From: Lycocorax pyrrhopterus obiensis
Taxonomy: Eukaryota; Chordata; Aves; Passeriformes; Paradisaeidae
Reading direction: 5' to 3'
Assembly (NCBI GenBank): GCA_014706295.1
Contig: JACSVZ010000024.1
Coordinates: 2,473,136 to 2,537,135, forward strand
Length of the DNA stretch: 64,000 bases
This document shows positions 33,177 to 46,600 of this stretch, in pieces. How positions within the stretch are numbered: position 1 is the stretch's first letter; every line of letters starts with the position of its first letter. The notes under the pieces are model-generated. The model did not search any database, was not told where the DNA came from, and saw only the letters and a list, made by a program, of their open reading frames with translations. A program made the position numbers and the translations under genes.

Positions 33177-35948
33177 ATGCTTCTGAACAAGTAAGGTTTT
33201 AATAAAACCCCAATTCAGTCTTTAAATGTGAATTCTTATTTTCTCCTCACTTGTATGTTTATCTTCCTGGCTTGACAAGAACCCTCTTGAAGTGCAAGGC
33301 ATAACTGTAGGGACTGCACTTGTTTTCTTGTGGTCAACTAAAATAACAAAAACAAACAAATGCCCCCCAAACTTCCTTCAGTGTTATTTTTAACATGGTT
33401 TAACTTAACTGCTTGACACAGATAATATATTGGTTAGGAGTAGTAACATAAGCAAGTGGAATTACTTTGGTGCAGAGTTTTTATGTATGCATTTGTTGGC
33501 TTCCTGTGCACCTGGGCTAAACAAGTTCCATTCCTGCATGAAGCTAAGTTTTCAGCAGGAGCCCAAAAACAGTATTGATGTATAATCACTGTGAAGTTGG
33601 TTATGGTAGGTTTAGATATTGTCCTTTTGCCAGATATTTTTGTTCCTTCTCATTTAAGCTGTTCCTAAGCATGTTTTGAGTTAACTAGACTGAATTTATA
33701 ATTAATTGGATGGAGTTATACTTAGATAGTCTGTAGGTGGCAACCTCTGTTAGAGTAATGGTATAAGATAAAGGGAATAGTAACATCATGGCTGTTTAAC
33801 CAGTGATTGTCAGATTGAGGCTGTGATCAGGTATCTCTTTTCAAGATGCCATACACTGTCAGGATCAGATCTCTGTTAATTTTTTGTTTTCCAGAAAAAT
33901 AACTAAATGAGCCATTTGAGGTACAAAACACTGGAAGCACCTGTAGTTTTAACTTCCTACTTGTCATATGAGAGCTTAAAAAAGGGACTAGTAACTTTGT
34001 AAATTACTCTTGAGATGCAGGAATTTTGGATGAAAGATAGTGAACAGCTAAAAACATGTTTTATATCATAAAGTACTTACATCTTCAGAAAAGCATTGTT
34101 TGCAACAACAGTGTGAAACTTGAAACAAGACCCTTCCCCATATGCCCAGTTAGGAGGTGGCGAGGCTAGGTAACACCTTGGGCATCAGTGAGAATTCTTC
34201 CCGCCTATGTAAAATTGTCCCCAATGTCTATTTATTGCTTCTGCTCATTTGGTAAGCATGGTTTTGTGTACACTGTTTTAAATTCATCCGTTTCTGCATG
34301 TTTTAAAAGCAAATACATATTCCACATGTACTTATATACACAATTCTTTACTTATAATCCACCCTTGAAGTCTTTTCAATTCAACCAGTCTCCCTCTTTT
34401 CTAGATATTTTAATATCTTACTTAATGTAGATGAAAACCTGAGTGTATGTGGGTGCTCTTCTTCGTGGCCTGGACTGTCATAGGCTGAGTCACGTGGACA
34501 CACTGTGCATGCAAACAGAGATATCACTCCTCTTTAACATGCTTTTAATATTTTTTAGAGCAGAATAAGAACGTTAAAGTAATCATTGTGTGTTTTACTT
34601 ATTAGATAAAATTCAGTTAAAAATATTTTTCTTGTTAGCTACAACTAGCTGATGTTACCTAGAGGGAGAGCTAAATAGTCTTTTTCCGCTATGACTTTCA
34701 CCCACATATCTCTGCTGAACTCAGAGTGAAGATTCAGTATTATAAGAGATGTGTTTTTGCTCGTTGGTGATTTCTGAGGAAGAAAAGTCAATTTAATCTC
34801 AGATTTCAGGCCAAACTTGCAAAGCCATTAGAGGATCTATTGCTATAACTGTGAGAAGAAATGTATGTCTTCTGGATGCTCTTGGTACCTGAATATTTTG
34901 GCAGCTGTGTCATTTCAGAATTTTCTACAGTATATTTCTTTAGGAAAACCTTTTAAATTAAGTTTGTGTGACAGGAAATAGCTAGAATTTGAACACCCAA
35001 ACTGAACATGCATTGCATTTGACTTTAGTTCTTTATGAAGATACTAATTCTTAAGCAAAAATAAACCATACAGGTAGTGAATTACAAAGTTGAGTATTAA
35101 TTTAAATTGCCTAAAAGCCCACTTAAAACAGCATTTGAGCTGTGGTGCTGTGTAGTAATCTGATTCTTAGGGTTAGATATTGCTCCCCACACTGGTGTAT
35201 GCTTGTGGTGAAGGCTGATATCTTTTCGTGCTGTGAGTCTTGCCTGTCAGAAGTTTGAGTCACTGTACTCCAGAGGAGGTGTTTCTGTCTGGGCACAGCA
35301 TAGCTTGTCAACCTTTTGTTCAGTTATAGGCAACACTGAAAAAAGTGTTAAACTTTTAGGTATGTGACACTTGGAAGCTACTCTGGATTAACAAAAAACT
35401 GTCCTTGATTGTCACCATAAGCCCTTGTAGTTCAGAAGGTCCTAGTAATTTGTCCAAGTGAATTTTCTGTATTTATGTGTTGCTGTAGCCTCTCAGTTCT
35501 TTGTGGTTTGTTTGGGGGTTTTTTTTGTGCGTACAGAGAAGACAGTATATGTGTAATGAAATTATTACATGAGGCAGTAGGAAGGTGAACACAAAAATGC
35601 CCTCCTCTTTATATCTTTTTTTGTGTGTCTCAGCTTGTGAGTTTTTGAGAAGAGGGGTTGAGCAAAGCATTTTTGGTGTAATTAAATCCCCTCTGCCCTG
35701 CACTGTTTCAAATTTGAGATCTTGCCGAGGCTATCTGGCAAGCAGACACGTAGCTGAGTTTTGCTTTCTGTGATGTTTGCAACCTACAGAAAATTGATGT
35801 TCATTAGTGTTGTGATAGTTAATACCTATAAGGGTCGGTAAGCATTATTGTAGCTTCAGGTAGCATTTTTTTTTCTTCTGTAATTAGGCTATTGTTTTTA
35901 AGTAAAATGAATTGTTTAGAAAGTAATTTCTCTTTGTCAAGTAACAGA

Positions 35949-35980
<32 letters not shown>
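35949..35980. repeat. GT/TA dinucleotide microsatellite
   Basis: A run of eight GT units passes directly into a TA run, in HNRNPR intron 1. Confidence 0.95.
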
Positions 35981-37443
35981 GCTATGTAGCTACAGGAAAC
36001 TTCCTTTCTTTTCCACGCTAATGGCTTAAAGAAGTGGCATCTGACAGAAACAGTGTGAGGCTGCTTTACATCTCTCTAAAATTGCTCGTCAAAATACGAC
36101 ACCTTAGTAAAATCATGACTGTCTGAAGTAAAATGATTGGGTTTTTTTCTTCCCTTGCTCTAGCTTTTAATTTTCATAGGATATTTTCCAACCAGTTCAT
36201 GAGCTGTAGTCTGGAAAGGCTGGGTGTACAAGGGACTGTTAGAGGTGTGCTTATGCTTGGAGACTTGTTTTGCAGTGTAGTAAATAGCTTGAGGCCTCAG
36301 CGTTTTTTAAAAAAACTGTTCTTGAATCATCTTCATACCTGTATTCCAGTACTTAATTGCATTGCTCCAACCATGCTGCATTGTCTACCTGGTTATCATT
36401 TCACTGCTGCTCATCAACTTCTGCCCTATCATTTAAAGCCTGAGGCTTGTTTCATTTCTGAACCTAACAGCTGATCATCCTTAATGTTCTCTGCTGGGTA
36501 GTTGAATTGTCTCTTGTCAGCCTTTTTATTTAAAAGCACTAAATATCAGCTGGCTGGCTAATTGAGAAATTGAAACAGTCTTTAATGAATTGGGCAAAGC
36601 CCACTGGAATTGTCTGAGAAGATAGTTGTGCATTTTTCGGTGCACATACTTGGAATCAGCTTGTTAATTTTGAAAGCAAGTAGTTTTATTAATATAAGAA
36701 CTGAAGATGCTGCAGTCATGGCTTCCTTTTAAACCAATAAGGTATATATTATTGAAATAGTAGCTGTGATTTGTACAGCTCCTATTTGAGGGAAACTGAA
36801 AGCATGGAAACTGTTGTGTTGCAGCTTTAAATGACAATGTGCATCAAAGTGCAATTTTTCTCTTTCTGTCCTTGAGTTCTGACAGCGTCGTGAGAAAGCA
36901 TGTGGCTAGTCTTGTGCAGCATGTTGGGTTTGAAGGAAGACATGGCGACAAGCCAAGAAAGTGGAAATAAGTATTAACAAGAAACAAGTATTAACATTTT
37001 TATACCTTAAGCTACCCTGCAGGGTTGTGTGTTCACTACATTTTAAATGATTGTTTTAAAAGTAGCAGAATGGGAAATGGAAATAGCACTAGATCTTCTG
37101 AGTCTTTGCTGAAGGATATTACTACCGTGTCCCCGTACATTCTAGCTGCTATGGTAACCAGTTAATGACAATCAGTAGATGAAGTTTAGACATTATGTAC
37201 ATGAAGTACATTTTTAAAAAGTTATGTAAATTCTTCCATGTACATTTTCCACAATATTAAGGGTTGTACTTTCTTTTGAAGCTTAGATCAGCTGCATCCA
37301 AAAAGTATTAAATAAAACTTGATACAGGTGATTTTGCAGCATGTATACAAATTAGTTTAGATAAATCATGCATTGTCCTACAAACTAGTTATTTCTGGCT
37401 TATTGTAATATAGCTCCTGAATTTTTTCCAGCAGCATAATAAA

Positions 37444-37600
37444 ATGGCTAATCAGGTGAATGGTAATGCGGTACAGTTAAAAGAAGAGGAAGAACCAATG
37501 GATACTTCCAGTGTAACTCACACAGAACACTACAAGACACTGATAGAGGCAGGCCTCCCACAGAAGGTGGCAGAGAGACTTGATGAAATATTTCAGACAG
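37444..37600 (+). CDS. HNRNPR: HNRNPR exon 2, initiator (residues 1-52)
   Basis: The ATG context AAAATGG is strong (A at -3, G at +4). The exon itself begins at 37432 or 37435 depending on which AG of CCAGCAG is used. It ends FQT plus one base at ACAG|GTATAA and encodes the first half of the acidic domain. Confidence 0.97.
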
Positions 37601-40600
37601 GTATAATATGCATTTCTTGTTTCTGATTGGTTATGAAAGTGAGGGCATACCATTTTCAAATTTTTATAGATTAAGATTTAAAAATTCATTGTTTTTGATC
37701 TGTGTAGCTCTGAATGTTTTGCTACTTTGATTTCCCTAAAGGCAAATTGGGTTTGACATTGACTAATTACTTGACACATCCTTGGAGTTGTATGTGGTAC
37801 CTTAGTTGCTTTAGGACACAGAGCAGTAGTTTCTTAGACGTCAAATGAAGATGTATGTTTCCACATACTAAACTGTACTTTTTTTTTTTCTTCAATCCAA
37901 ATCATCATTTTGCTTTTACGTTTCTACTGTCACTGTCACAGTGGTTCTAAAACACTCAAAGGCTGCATAGGTGACTTAGTGAGGGAAGCAACTAGCTTGT
38001 CTTGCCTGGGACTACATTTGAATTGAGTCTGCCTGTGGATTTTTTGTTCTCTCTAGTTCTGAGTGGACAGTTTAATCCATGTTGGTTATTACACTGAAAT
38101 GTTCAGCCTGACACTAACAAAGTTGAGGACTAAGCTATCTAGCAACTCGAGTAATACCTTGCTGGTAGCAAGTGGTCTCTGCAACTTCTAAAGAGGTTTC
38201 TTTATATACAGAGGTTTTCCTATTTTGTTTTTATAACCACCCTATTTTATCCTATAGGCAGAGGCTTTCTTTTCCTTTTTAGGGTGTGTTCTGTGAACAG
38301 ATTTACAAGAAGCAGTAGAACTGCTTTATGTGCTGATCTTGAATACCTGGGTGGCAAGATGACAGTTTTTGTTGAAAAGAGTTAAAATTACACTGATCAA
38401 ATGAAGGCAGTTCAAAACCAATACCTTATCAATCCTCAGTGTGAAACTGGCTCATGTGGGTGATGTCTTTTGGAAGTCATTCACAGTGAGCTTTCTTCAA
38501 GCCTTTACCAGCTTTTATTGGCTTTAGAGAAGCACTTTCCAACTGTGGGTCATGATGAAGTGCACTTGATGGTCTGAGAGAAGGTGTAAATAAATACCTG
38601 GGCAGAGGAACTCGTGGGGTTCTAACATGTGTTGCAGTTAGGCTGTGTTGTGAGGAGTTCTTAAGGAATTTTAAAGCTTTTCAGCCCAGAACCTGACTAC
38701 CAAGTATAATTCCACTGCATGAGTAACCTGAAAACATTTATTCACACTTCATTAATGCCACTGAAGGTTTTTGCATTGTGCAGGGGTTTGTCAGTTGAAA
38801 CAAACTAGTTTTGACACTTGAGCCAAATTTGGGGTTGAGTTTAGCAATTTTTTTTATCTGCTGAAGTCTTCCATGAAAGATACAGGTCCCTTCCAATATG
38901 CAGGATCACTTCTGAAATGTAGTCCTTGGGCTTGGCACTACTGTGCATTTTCAAAATCAAGTAGCAGTGAAATAATCTGTGTATTTTGGAGATCAAGCTG
39001 TTGCAAAGTGTGTGGAGGTTTTGGTATTTGTCCTAAATTTGGATGTATGATTTAAAAAGTGTAAATCTCAGTCTATATGGCTGACTCCACAACTGATGCA
39101 AGTGCATTACAAAAGGAAAAAAATAACTTGTAAAGATCCTTAAAAAGAAAATGCTTCAGAACTGGTCCAATGTTTCTTGGGGGAGTCTGTGCCTGTAAAA
39201 TTAACATTAGCTTTTTCGGGTACATAGCAGGGCTCAAAATAATAGCTTTTTGAATTCTGGCTCTCGGAACTGCATAGAGCAACAAAATGAGTTAAAAAAC
39301 CCCAGACATTGTTTAAGATATACATGAAGTCCACTGACTCCTGCTGTTTTGAAGCTGCAGGAAAGAGTGAACAAATAATTTTTGCTTCCTAATATTTTGT
39401 GCGGTAGAGCTTCCTAGGTATTTGATCATCAGTTGGGTAGCTCCTTTTTCCCGTACAATAGGATACCTGTAATGTTCACCTGTCAGTTTACTCTAGAACA
39501 GCTCAACTCAAGAGAAGGAAGTGTGGAACTTAAAATGAGGGATAAACAAAGAAAATACAAATTATTAAAAGTGAGCCAGAGTTCATTGTTTCAGACCCTG
39601 GTGTGTAATACTGCTTTTATGCAGCAGATTGCATTCCTGAATGCTAGAAAACTGTTACACATGGGCTATAATCTTGCACATCAGTTAGTGTTTAGGTATA
39701 TACATTTTAATTTAACTTTTTCATTGTACTCATATTCTTTCATATACTTGTGTAGGAATATATAATTAAATGTATAATTCTGTTGCTATGGAATGTAACT
39801 TTTTGACTTTAAAAGCAAACTGCATAGTTCTTAGTTTGTATGAAATTCAATAGAAATCTGTAACTTCTTTATCTTTAACTTTTAGGGTTGGTAGCTTATG
39901 TCGATCTTGATGAAAGAGCAATTGATGCTCTTAGGGAATTTAATGAAGAAGGAGCCCTCTCTGTATTACAGCAGTTTAAAGAAAGTGACCTGTCGCATGT
40001 ACAGGTAAGGTGAGAGCTCCAGGAGTGTGAGCACATAAGTATAAATAGTGTTCTGGCACTATTGGCAGGAGAGTTATAACTTAGAAATTCATTGATGTTG
40101 CTGTATTCTTATATTTCAGACCCAAATAACAAGTCTGTTAAAAATTTCCTTAAATGTATAGGTATTTGAGCACAAAGCAAAAGCTCCCAGATAATAAAAA
40201 TATGTGTGCAGTTGAGAAAATAGGTTAAAATGCTGTTTGGAATCTGATGACTTTCTCAATCTGACACGTTTGTTCAATTAATTATTGTATTTTCCTGAAG
40301 GATTCTTTTGACATTTGATTTATTGCGTTGACTTGAAGTAGTGACTTCATGGTATGAAGTGTAAGATTCAGTGGGTTCCCAGGGCTTGTTAAACACACAA
40401 TTGAATTATTTTGTAAATTGTATCTACAGAACAAAAGTGCATTTTTATGTGGAGTTATGAAGACCTACAGGCAAAGAGAGAAACAAGGCAGCAAAGTACA
40501 GGAATCAACGAAGGGACCAGATGAAGCAAAGATTAAGGTAACACTGGTTTTTCTGTACTAGCTGATATATTACTTGTACATATACTGAATATGAACTTAA

Positions 40601-43600
40601 AAAGCATCAGTACCACCTGGATAAGTATATTCACACTTGGCTTTAAAGTGATGTATGCATGATAGAGATTCTAAAGAGAAGGGTTGTTGGGAATGCAGCT
40701 CTTTCTGATCACACAGTTGCCAAAATTTAAGCTCTATAAAAACATTGATACCTGTTTAAGAATTGTCTTAGTTGTCAGGTGTTCTGGACTTCTTCTGGAC
40801 ATATAGAATGGAAAATAGGGGAAAAGACAAATTCTTTCCAGTGACTTTGTAATATAAGACAAATATTGCTGTTTATGATAGCTTTTTAAACCCACAAAAC
40901 AACAGAAGTTTTTGTAGATTCTGCCTCTTCATATATATCTTATCAAGTGTGGCAAGGAGCAGATAAAGAAATGCTTATCTTGGAATACTTTTTTTGTTCT
41001 GTATATTTTAACCCACTGCCCTCTCCCCTGCAAGTAGTCTGACTTTTTTTTTTTTTTTTTTCCCCAGGCTTTGCTAGAGCGGACTGGTTACACTTTGGAT
41101 GTAACTACAGGACAGAGGAAATATGGGGGTCCTCCTCCAGATACTGTATATTCTGGTGCTCAGCCTGGCATTGGAACAGAGGTTGGTATATGCAGACTAA
41201 GCTGATAATTGCTTTGTATACTTGTGCAAACTCATAAATAGGAAATAATTAAAAATAAACTATATTACAAATTTAATGTATTGTAGAGGAAAATATTCTT
41301 CTATGTGTGTCTTAATCAGTCTTTCTTACTCCTCAGTATTCTGCAAAAGACAGGAAGATAGGTTAAAGTGGAGAAAAAAGAGGTGGAATATACTAAGAAA
41401 TGCTATGCAAAGTTTCTTAAAATTAAATCGTCAGACTTCATGGTTCACCCTAAAGTTTATAGTCCATCGCTTGAAAAGTGACCATGGATGCATGAGTAGG
41501 TAAACATGTTACTTCGAGGAATTTGACTGTTTACAAGAAATGGAATTTAAGCAACATTAGCTTGGTTTCGTGTAATGTGCTAAAAATGCAAAAGACTTGG
41601 GTGTTGTATAAAGGTACTCACATAAGAGTTTTGAAGAGGACAGTTGAGATTGGTAATAATTAAGGTTTTGTTTATTTGCTTTTGTTTCAATCTATGTGAA
41701 AAAATCCTTGATTGCATGGACTGATCATGAAACTACCACAACTACTACACTGAAAAGAGGCCATGTAGCTTCAGGGTTTTGTTATTGGTTTTTTTTTTTT
41801 CACTTCTGTATTTAGAAAGGTGACTTAGAGGTTGTTTACCAACTTAGTGGTGTTGCCAGGGTGATTATGTGATATATAAAGTGTTACTTAATTGCACCAT
41901 GTCTCACTGACATAAGGAAGCATCTCTTTACCGAGAGGGTGGTCAGACATTGAACAGGCTTCCTAGAGAGCTGGTGGGTGCCCCAGGTCTGTCAGGGTTT
42001 AGGAGCATTTGGACAGTGCCTTTAATAACATGATTTAGCTTTTGGTCAGCCCTGAAGTGGACAGGCCGTTGGACTGGCTGATCATTGTAGGTCCCTTCCT
42101 ACAGTGAACTACTCTCATGACTGAAAGTCCTTGACTACTGCTCTTAAGTATATTGTCCAGTGATGGTTTGGCTCTTTAGGAATTCACCAGAAAGCCATAA
42201 ATTTAGCTGCACATTCATACAATGAAGAATATGTTTTTATATTTTTAAGTTTCCTGAAGCTAGAACAAGTAACTTGTGGAAACTCCCTTAATAGAAATAC
42301 TTCTGCCTTGAATCAGCATTAGAAGCTATAGCAAACCCCAGCCAGCTAGTTCTATGATGTTTCTACCAAATGAATGTATTGCTGGAATTTTGTGGGATTT
42401 AAGGACTGATTACTGACTTAGATATGCTGTTTGGTTTGACAGCCTGAGATGCTGAACATGCTGAAACTGGTGTATGCTCTATGAAATGTAGACTTTAGCT
42501 CCTGCTGTTGAGCTCTGAGGCATAGTGATCATTTTAAACAGGATCCTAGGATTTGGTGGTAGGTAGAGCATGTTTGCACGTAAGTGATGAGATCATTGTG
42601 GGCACTTTCTGCCACAATGAGGTGGGTGGGGTTTTGTTTTTTGGTGGTGTTTTTTGTTTCCTCTTTTTTTTTCTTAAGCTTTTGAGGACCACTTCTCATT
42701 TGTTTCCAACACTTCCAGTTATATAGTGGTGTATATGCCCCTTTTCCAGTGTTATGGATAAAAAAATTTTTAAAAGTCTTCCTTTGGATTGTGACAGCGC
42801 ATTCTTTGTGTCTGAAACTTACTTAAATTATATTGAAGCTCTTGTAGCTTGTGTCAGCTCAGATATGTTGATGCAGAGCTGTCAGTCATGTGACAGTAAT
42901 GGCAAAGGTTTGTTTCTTGAGAATACCCAAGTACTGTTACTGATTTGAAGAAGATGCATATTAGGTAGGCTTCTTTCCCTCTGAGGTGCATCAGGTCTTT
43001 CTACTGTAAGTATTTGTACACCAACTAATTTTTAAAACATAAAGTGGAATTCATTGCATGTTAATTGTAGCTGGTCTCAAGATGTAGGTGAAAATCTTGA
43101 AAGCTAAAGCTACATTGTGCAATAAAGCGAAAGTATTAATAAATTATGTTCTGGGTGGTCAGCATGTTGAGCATTAACAGACTGGCACAGTGAACACTTG
43201 GCTGAAAGGATTAGGTGGATGAAGCAGTCACATGTATTTTTGTGAAGTGGATGAGCTTTAAGAGCAGTGGGACTTTTTTGGAATGTGACTGTGTAATAAA
43301 GACAAAGTTACAGCTGTGCAGAAGGTTTTAAAGAAGAAAATAATGGCAATAGGATTTGTTATATAATATTGAGTGTTCCTTTTACTGAAGGACTTGGTGC
43401 TTCACTGTAAGGTGTTTTGCTTATGGTGAGGTCCCATGATGTCAATACTTAGTATTTGGGGTGTTTATTGATGAGAATAAAAGCAGTTGTTTGGGTGTTT
43501 CCTTCTTTCATTACACTCACTTTGTCATTTGCATCTGCACACACTGATAACTGCTTATCCTTGTGCAGTGCTCCTTTGTTCTGCTTAAAGTTTCTACGAT

Positions 43601-46600
43601 CCTTTTTTCCCTCTGCCTTTTCTTACCTCATGTTAAACCCGCTGTTCTTTTTAAAGTTAAAAGACAGTTGGAAGAGTTTCAAAGACTTTAAAAAAACTTT
43701 TTTTTCCTTCCAAAGGACAAAGTCTAGTCTATAAGCATGTTTGGAAATTTAAGGTTATGATTGAACCTGTGCATCTTCCTAGCAAGCTGTGGGCAAACTT
43801 AGGTTTGGTTATGAAAATGCTTGAACTGTATATTTCTTCACTTACCTATTCTTCAAGGTTTTAGTCCCCAGTAGATTGTTTTGTAATACATGCTCAACAC
43901 TTTGAATACTCTGTCACGTTGCTGCATGTCTGATACAGGAGTTCTTTCAGAGATTTTTCTATAAACCACCAGACTAGATTTGAGAAAATGGTCAATCTCC
44001 TTATTGTCTTTCAGTTTATAGATAAGTTTTGCATTCTTTGAGATGCTGAAGCTCTTGCGTTTATTGTCAAGAAGATGGTTAGAAGCATCACAGGATGATT
44101 TCTAAAGGGAATGTTCATATTCCATGAAGGAAAATTAATTTAGTGGTGGTGGTTAATAATTAGAATGAGTCCTTGAACTGAAAGGTAATAACCGATGTGT
44201 GTAACTTCTCAAGCTCTGCTTAGGTCTGCGTGCTCTATGGTAACTGAGGTTTGTCATAGTCATGGTTTAACCCCAGCTGGCAACCAAGCATCATACAGCT
44301 GCTTGCTCACTCCCCCTCAGCCCTGTGGGATGGGGAGGAGAATCAGAAAAAGAAAAAAGTAGAAGTCGTGGGTTGAGATAATAACAGTTAATAGTCAAAA
44401 CAAAGTAAAATATAATAGTAATAAAGGAAGAGAGAGAGAAGAAGAAAACCCAAGAAAAACAAGAGATTCACAGTACAGTTGCTCACCATCTGCTGACTGA
44501 TGCCAAGCCTGTCCCTGAGCTGCAAGTGGCCCCCGCTTCTGAGTAGCTCCCTCAGTTTCTGTACAGGGCATGATCTGTGTGGTGTGGAATATCCCTCTGG
44601 CCAGTTTGAGTCAGCTGTCCCACCATGCTTCCTCCCAGCTTTTTGTGCACTTCCTCCCTGGCAGAGCATGAGACCCCAGAAAAGTCCTTGACTTAGGGTA
44701 CACACTACTCAGCAACAATCAAAACATCACCATGTCATCAGCATTATTCTCCTACTGACTCTAAAACACAGCCCTGTACCAGCTACTGAGGAAGAATTAC
44801 CTCTATTTCAGCCAAAATCAGAACAATGATTTCACTAAAGTGTATATGCAAGCAATGCTGGAAAAAGAATTCTTTTGTATTCTTAAATTCAAATTTTTTA
44901 TACAAAACTACGTAAAGTAGTCTTACTGTGGTTTAAAATAAATCAGTTCTTCAGCAGCATTGGAGGATGCATAGATAACATCTACAGAACCATTTCAGTA
45001 ACTTTTGAAATAAGTGCAGTCATAATAAAAGACAGTGTTACAAGTGCTTCATTAAATTCAGTGACAGCAAGGAGGAGTTTAAGTGTATAAGGAAAAAAGG
45101 AAATTTGGTTGTAAGTGTACTACTAGTCAGTTATGATGAAGTTTCCATGCAAGCAAGACAAGCATTCTGTGTTGAATAATACCAAGTGATAAATGCTACC
45201 TGTTTATGGGGAATATTTAATTATTTAATGAGTTTGAGCTGTATTTGCAAAGCAGGTTAAAATACAGTATTTTTCACTCCCAATCCTCAGTCTACCAACT
45301 GAGGAGCTTTTAGTTGTTAAATTCAGGAAAATTGAAGGATCCTTGTTTCACAGAATCACAGAATAATTAAGGTTGGAAAAGACCTCTGAGATCAAGTCTA
45401 ATCTATGACTGAACACCACCCTGTCAACTAGACCATGGGACTGAATGCCATGTCTAGTCTTTCCTTAAACACCTCCATGGATGGTGACTCCAGCACCTCC
45501 TCGGGCAGCTTGTTCCAGTGTATGTTCACCCTTTCTGTGAAGAAATTCTTCCTAGTGTCCAACCAAACTGCCCCGAATTATATTTATGTATATATATGTG
45601 TGTGTATATATATATATACATATGTGTGTGTGTGTATATGACATTTTTCTGTCTTTTTGATTTAGAGGAGGGAAGCCCCTTCCCCCCCCAACATACATAT
45701 GGCCTGTCCAGACTAGTTACACCAAAAATGAGGGAGGTGACCAATGTGGTACTTGATTTCCCTCCTTCACCTTTTGGTGTAAGTGAATATAATACTGTGT
45801 AAGACCTGATTTGAAGAACAGGAGGCTTCAGTGGTAACTGAAATGCCAGCCCTTTACCTCACAACAATAGGAATAGGGGAAAGCACTTGCCAAAATTATC
45901 ACAGTGCAGCTAACATGAAGACATGTTTAGTACATGCAGCTAACAGTCATCTGTCGTGAATGATGCGTTGGTTTCAGTTTTATTGAGGGGTATCCAGATA
46001 AAGTATGTTCAAAACTCAAAGAAGTTTTGAGAGACTTCTATTTCAGTGTTTTTCAGTGATGTGACCTAAAATTTTGAAAATTCTGTAAACAGATTATTTG
46101 CGCATAATTGCTAAGGTGATGTGCAAGCTTAGCTATCTGTGTAAGAGTGTAGACTATATAAAATGGATGAGTTCCCACATGTCCTTTTCAGAGCTGAGAT
46201 TTACTGGGTAAATATGTGGTAAATATCTTTGAATGTCATTATCAAGTCCAGAATTTTAGCTCTGTGAATGATAAGTTGGTATTATGTTTGCTCTCTGTGG
46301 ATGCAGGGTCAAAATTTGTAACAAAAAATCAAGGAAGGGTCGTGAGGCTAACCTGCAGTCTGGAAAATGCTGTGTTGCTGGAAGTGTTGGGGCAATTTAA
46401 ACTGCTTTGTCCATAATAAACAGAATGGGAAAAATTTGATACTCTAATAATTAACATAGAAGCAGTGGTATAGTAAATTCAGCAGGAGTTGAAGTGGACA
46501 AAGCTGCATTTAGTAAACAAATGGAATGTCACTTCTGTACTGCAGGAATGGGAGGTTCAAAGGTTTGTGCACTGTGCTATAATTTTGTCCACTTCTGTTA

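Larger units (their letters stand above)
31281..37431 (+). other. HNRNPR: HNRNPR intron 1
   Basis: This is a 6.15-kb AT-rich intron. It holds a 20-bp tandem duplication (33024-33063), a second 18-bp direct repeat 40 bp apart (33119-33136 and 33159-33176) and a GT/AT microsatellite (35949-35980). No coding exon is recognised. It ends in TTTTTTCCAGCAG, a NAGNAG tandem acceptor. Confidence 0.7.
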
